Shown: positions 40,914 through 41,959 of the stretch, piece after piece
How positions within the stretch are numbered: position 1 is the stretch's first letter
Layout of the letters: every line of letters begins with the position of its first letter
Assembly: GCF_000819765.1 (NCBI RefSeq)
Contig: NZ_CDBT01000045.1
Coordinates: 3,470 to 45,428 of the forward strand
DNA: 41,959 bases
Direction: 5' to 3'
DNA from: Aeromonas bivalvium
GTDB taxonomy: Bacteria > Pseudomonadota > Gammaproteobacteria > Enterobacterales > Aeromonadaceae
The notes under the pieces: model-generated
Database searches by the model: none
Seen by the model: the letters and a program-made list of their open reading frames with translations, nothing else
Told to the model about the DNA's origin: nothing
Position numbers and translations under genes: made by a program

Positions 40914-41959
40914 ATGAAAATAACTAAAGCCAACCTTATTTTTTCAATGATTATTTTCGCATTTTATTTATTATTGGCTTATGTATCATCTAAGCCAGTT
41001 GACTTTCAGAACATAATATTAGGGTTACTTGGCTCCGCTATTCTCCCTCTCATGCTAAACAATAATATTACGGATGTACTATTCTATTTCACTAAAAGAT
41101 ATAAATTGAGAAGGCGCATTAAAAATGAATTAAATAATTCTGGCAACATAAACAATAATGAGCTAGAAAAAAATCTAAAAAAAATTTTTAATGGCTTTTT
41201 TAACAAGAAGGGATTGGATAAAAAGTTTATTGAAACCGCTACAAGTTATGAGTGTGCTGCACTAATGTTTGCCCTACAAAATGAAAAAGATCCATTCAAT
41301 ATTTCCACTCAATTATCAGTGAGCGATTTTAAAAAAATCGCTCATGATGCATCAAAGAACCAAGTCTATAGATATTTATTACTCTCGGATTCGTTGAAAA
41401 TGATAGGTTATGATGATATAGAGAAAATTGAGCCTATTTATGACAATGAATATGCAATAGGAAGTGAACTTAAAATAAATTCAGATAGTGAGTTTTACAA
41501 AAGATTATTGTCTACTGAACAAGATGAAGTGATCATATTCAGCACTACATCACAAATATCATCCGACATAATAAAAATCATAAATAATCACCATAGGAAT
41601 GTTTCTAAAATATCATTTTACATCTGCAGCCCTTTAATAAAGAAAGATTCAGCTATAGAGAACATGTTCTCTGAATATAATAACCCTATCTTTGCAACCC
41701 CCCAGATGCAGTTTATTGAAAATCCTGATGGTTCGATTAACATTAATATTGATGCTGTCAGACGTGTACTTAAAATAACCAGCTCAATTAAAAATATTAT
41801 TTATATCTCTAAAGAAAAAGAAATTGAAGTTGAAGTTAATCTATTCAAAAAGCAATATCCTGGTTTGAAATTAAAAATATTAAAAAAGAAAAAGTATATA
41901 CAGATACAACCTGGCAACTTATCTTACGCAAATAACCTCTATAGATTTGGAGTGGAGAC
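40914..41959 (+). CDS. Unknown membrane-anchored protein, 3' end outside window
   Basis: The frame is open for 348 codons from the ATG (KITKANLIFSM) to the window end. The N-terminus has two hydrophobic helices (about 8-24 and 34-50, IILGLLGSAILPLML), followed by a basic, Asn/Lys-rich cytoplasmic part. Residues about 205-240 read DEVIIFSTTSQISSDIIKII then KISFYICSP: a beta-strand/helix pattern somewhat like the start of PLD-type or Rossmann-like domains, but no catalytic motif (such as HxK) is seen. I do not recognise the family. Codon use is strongly AT-biased, unlike the neighbouring operon. Two-helix anchors with a cytoplasmic domain are common in anti-phage effectors, which is only a suggestion. 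Confidence 0.65.
   Translation, partial: MKITKANLIFSMIIFAFYLLLAYVSSKPVDFQNIILGLLGSAILPLMLNNNITDVLFYFTKRYKLRRRIKNELNNSGNINNNELEKNLKKIFNGFFNKKGLDKKFIETATSYECAALMFALQNEKDPFNISTQLSVSDFKKIAHDASKNQVYRYLLLSDSLKMIGYDDIEKIEPIYDNEYAIGSELKINSDSEFYKRLLSTEQDEVIIFSTTSQISSDIIKIINNHHRNVSKISFYICSPLIKKDSAIENMFSEYNNPIFATPQMQFIENPDGSININIDAVRRVLKITSSIKNIIYISKEKEIEVEVNLFKKQYPGLKLKILKKKKYIQIQPGNLSYANNLYRFGVE

Overview
The window looks like chromosome from a GC-rich gammaproteobacterium, most probably Aeromonas. This rests on how the core proteins read (MetR, a DauA-like SulP carrier, NhaD, the Anbu operon, Bcr/CflA) and on codon use; no database search was possible. The core is clearly GC-rich. Two stretches are much richer in A+T and look acquired: about 5.2-13.5 kb and everything after about 40.5 kb.

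Layout. 1-5 kb: the 3' part of metR, converging on an iron locus on the minus strand (AraC-type regulator, TonB-dependent hydroxamate-type siderophore receptor, FhuF-like ferric reductase). 5.18-13.53 kb: an 8.3 kb genomic island in the 3' end of a tRNA-Ser(GGA) gene, bounded by a perfect 33-bp direct repeat. It carries three co-directional tyrosine recombinases, a VapE-like ATPase gene, two small unknown genes, and several repeat clusters. It also gives the tRNA gene a replacement 3' end and a replacement terminator. 13.6-17.8 kb: tRNA-Ser and its promoter, a DauA-type SulP carrier, a divergent NhaC-family antiporter, and two tandem tRNA-Asn genes. 18.0-22.0 kb: the four-gene Anbu operon (ATP-grasp, alpha-E, transglutaminase, Anbu peptidase). 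It lies behind a textbook sigma-54 promoter with a near-perfect NtrC site about 100 bp upstream, so it is probably switched on by nitrogen limitation.

22.0-29.0 kb: a UPF0114 membrane protein, then a tight cluster behind a candidate Fur box. The cluster encodes a His-containing four-helix membrane protein, a 989-aa beta-propeller/hexaheme cytochrome c, an FTR1/EfeU-type iron permease, then an FAD oxidoreductase and a small secreted helical protein. I read it as a possible redox-coupled iron import system in which a multihaem cytochrome replaces the usual ferroxidase; it is the best candidate here for an undescribed system. 29.1-33.5 kb: two large multi-spanning membrane proteins of GT-C/PTPS-related type and a Bcr/CflA exporter. 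33.5-36.2 kb (minus strand): a PPOX-type flavoprotein, NhaD, and a DUF4357 protein. 36.35-40.5 kb: an AttEFGH-like ABC operon in which the two permeases are one 805-aa protein. 40.9 kb to the end: an AT-rich, membrane-anchored unknown gene that runs off the window.
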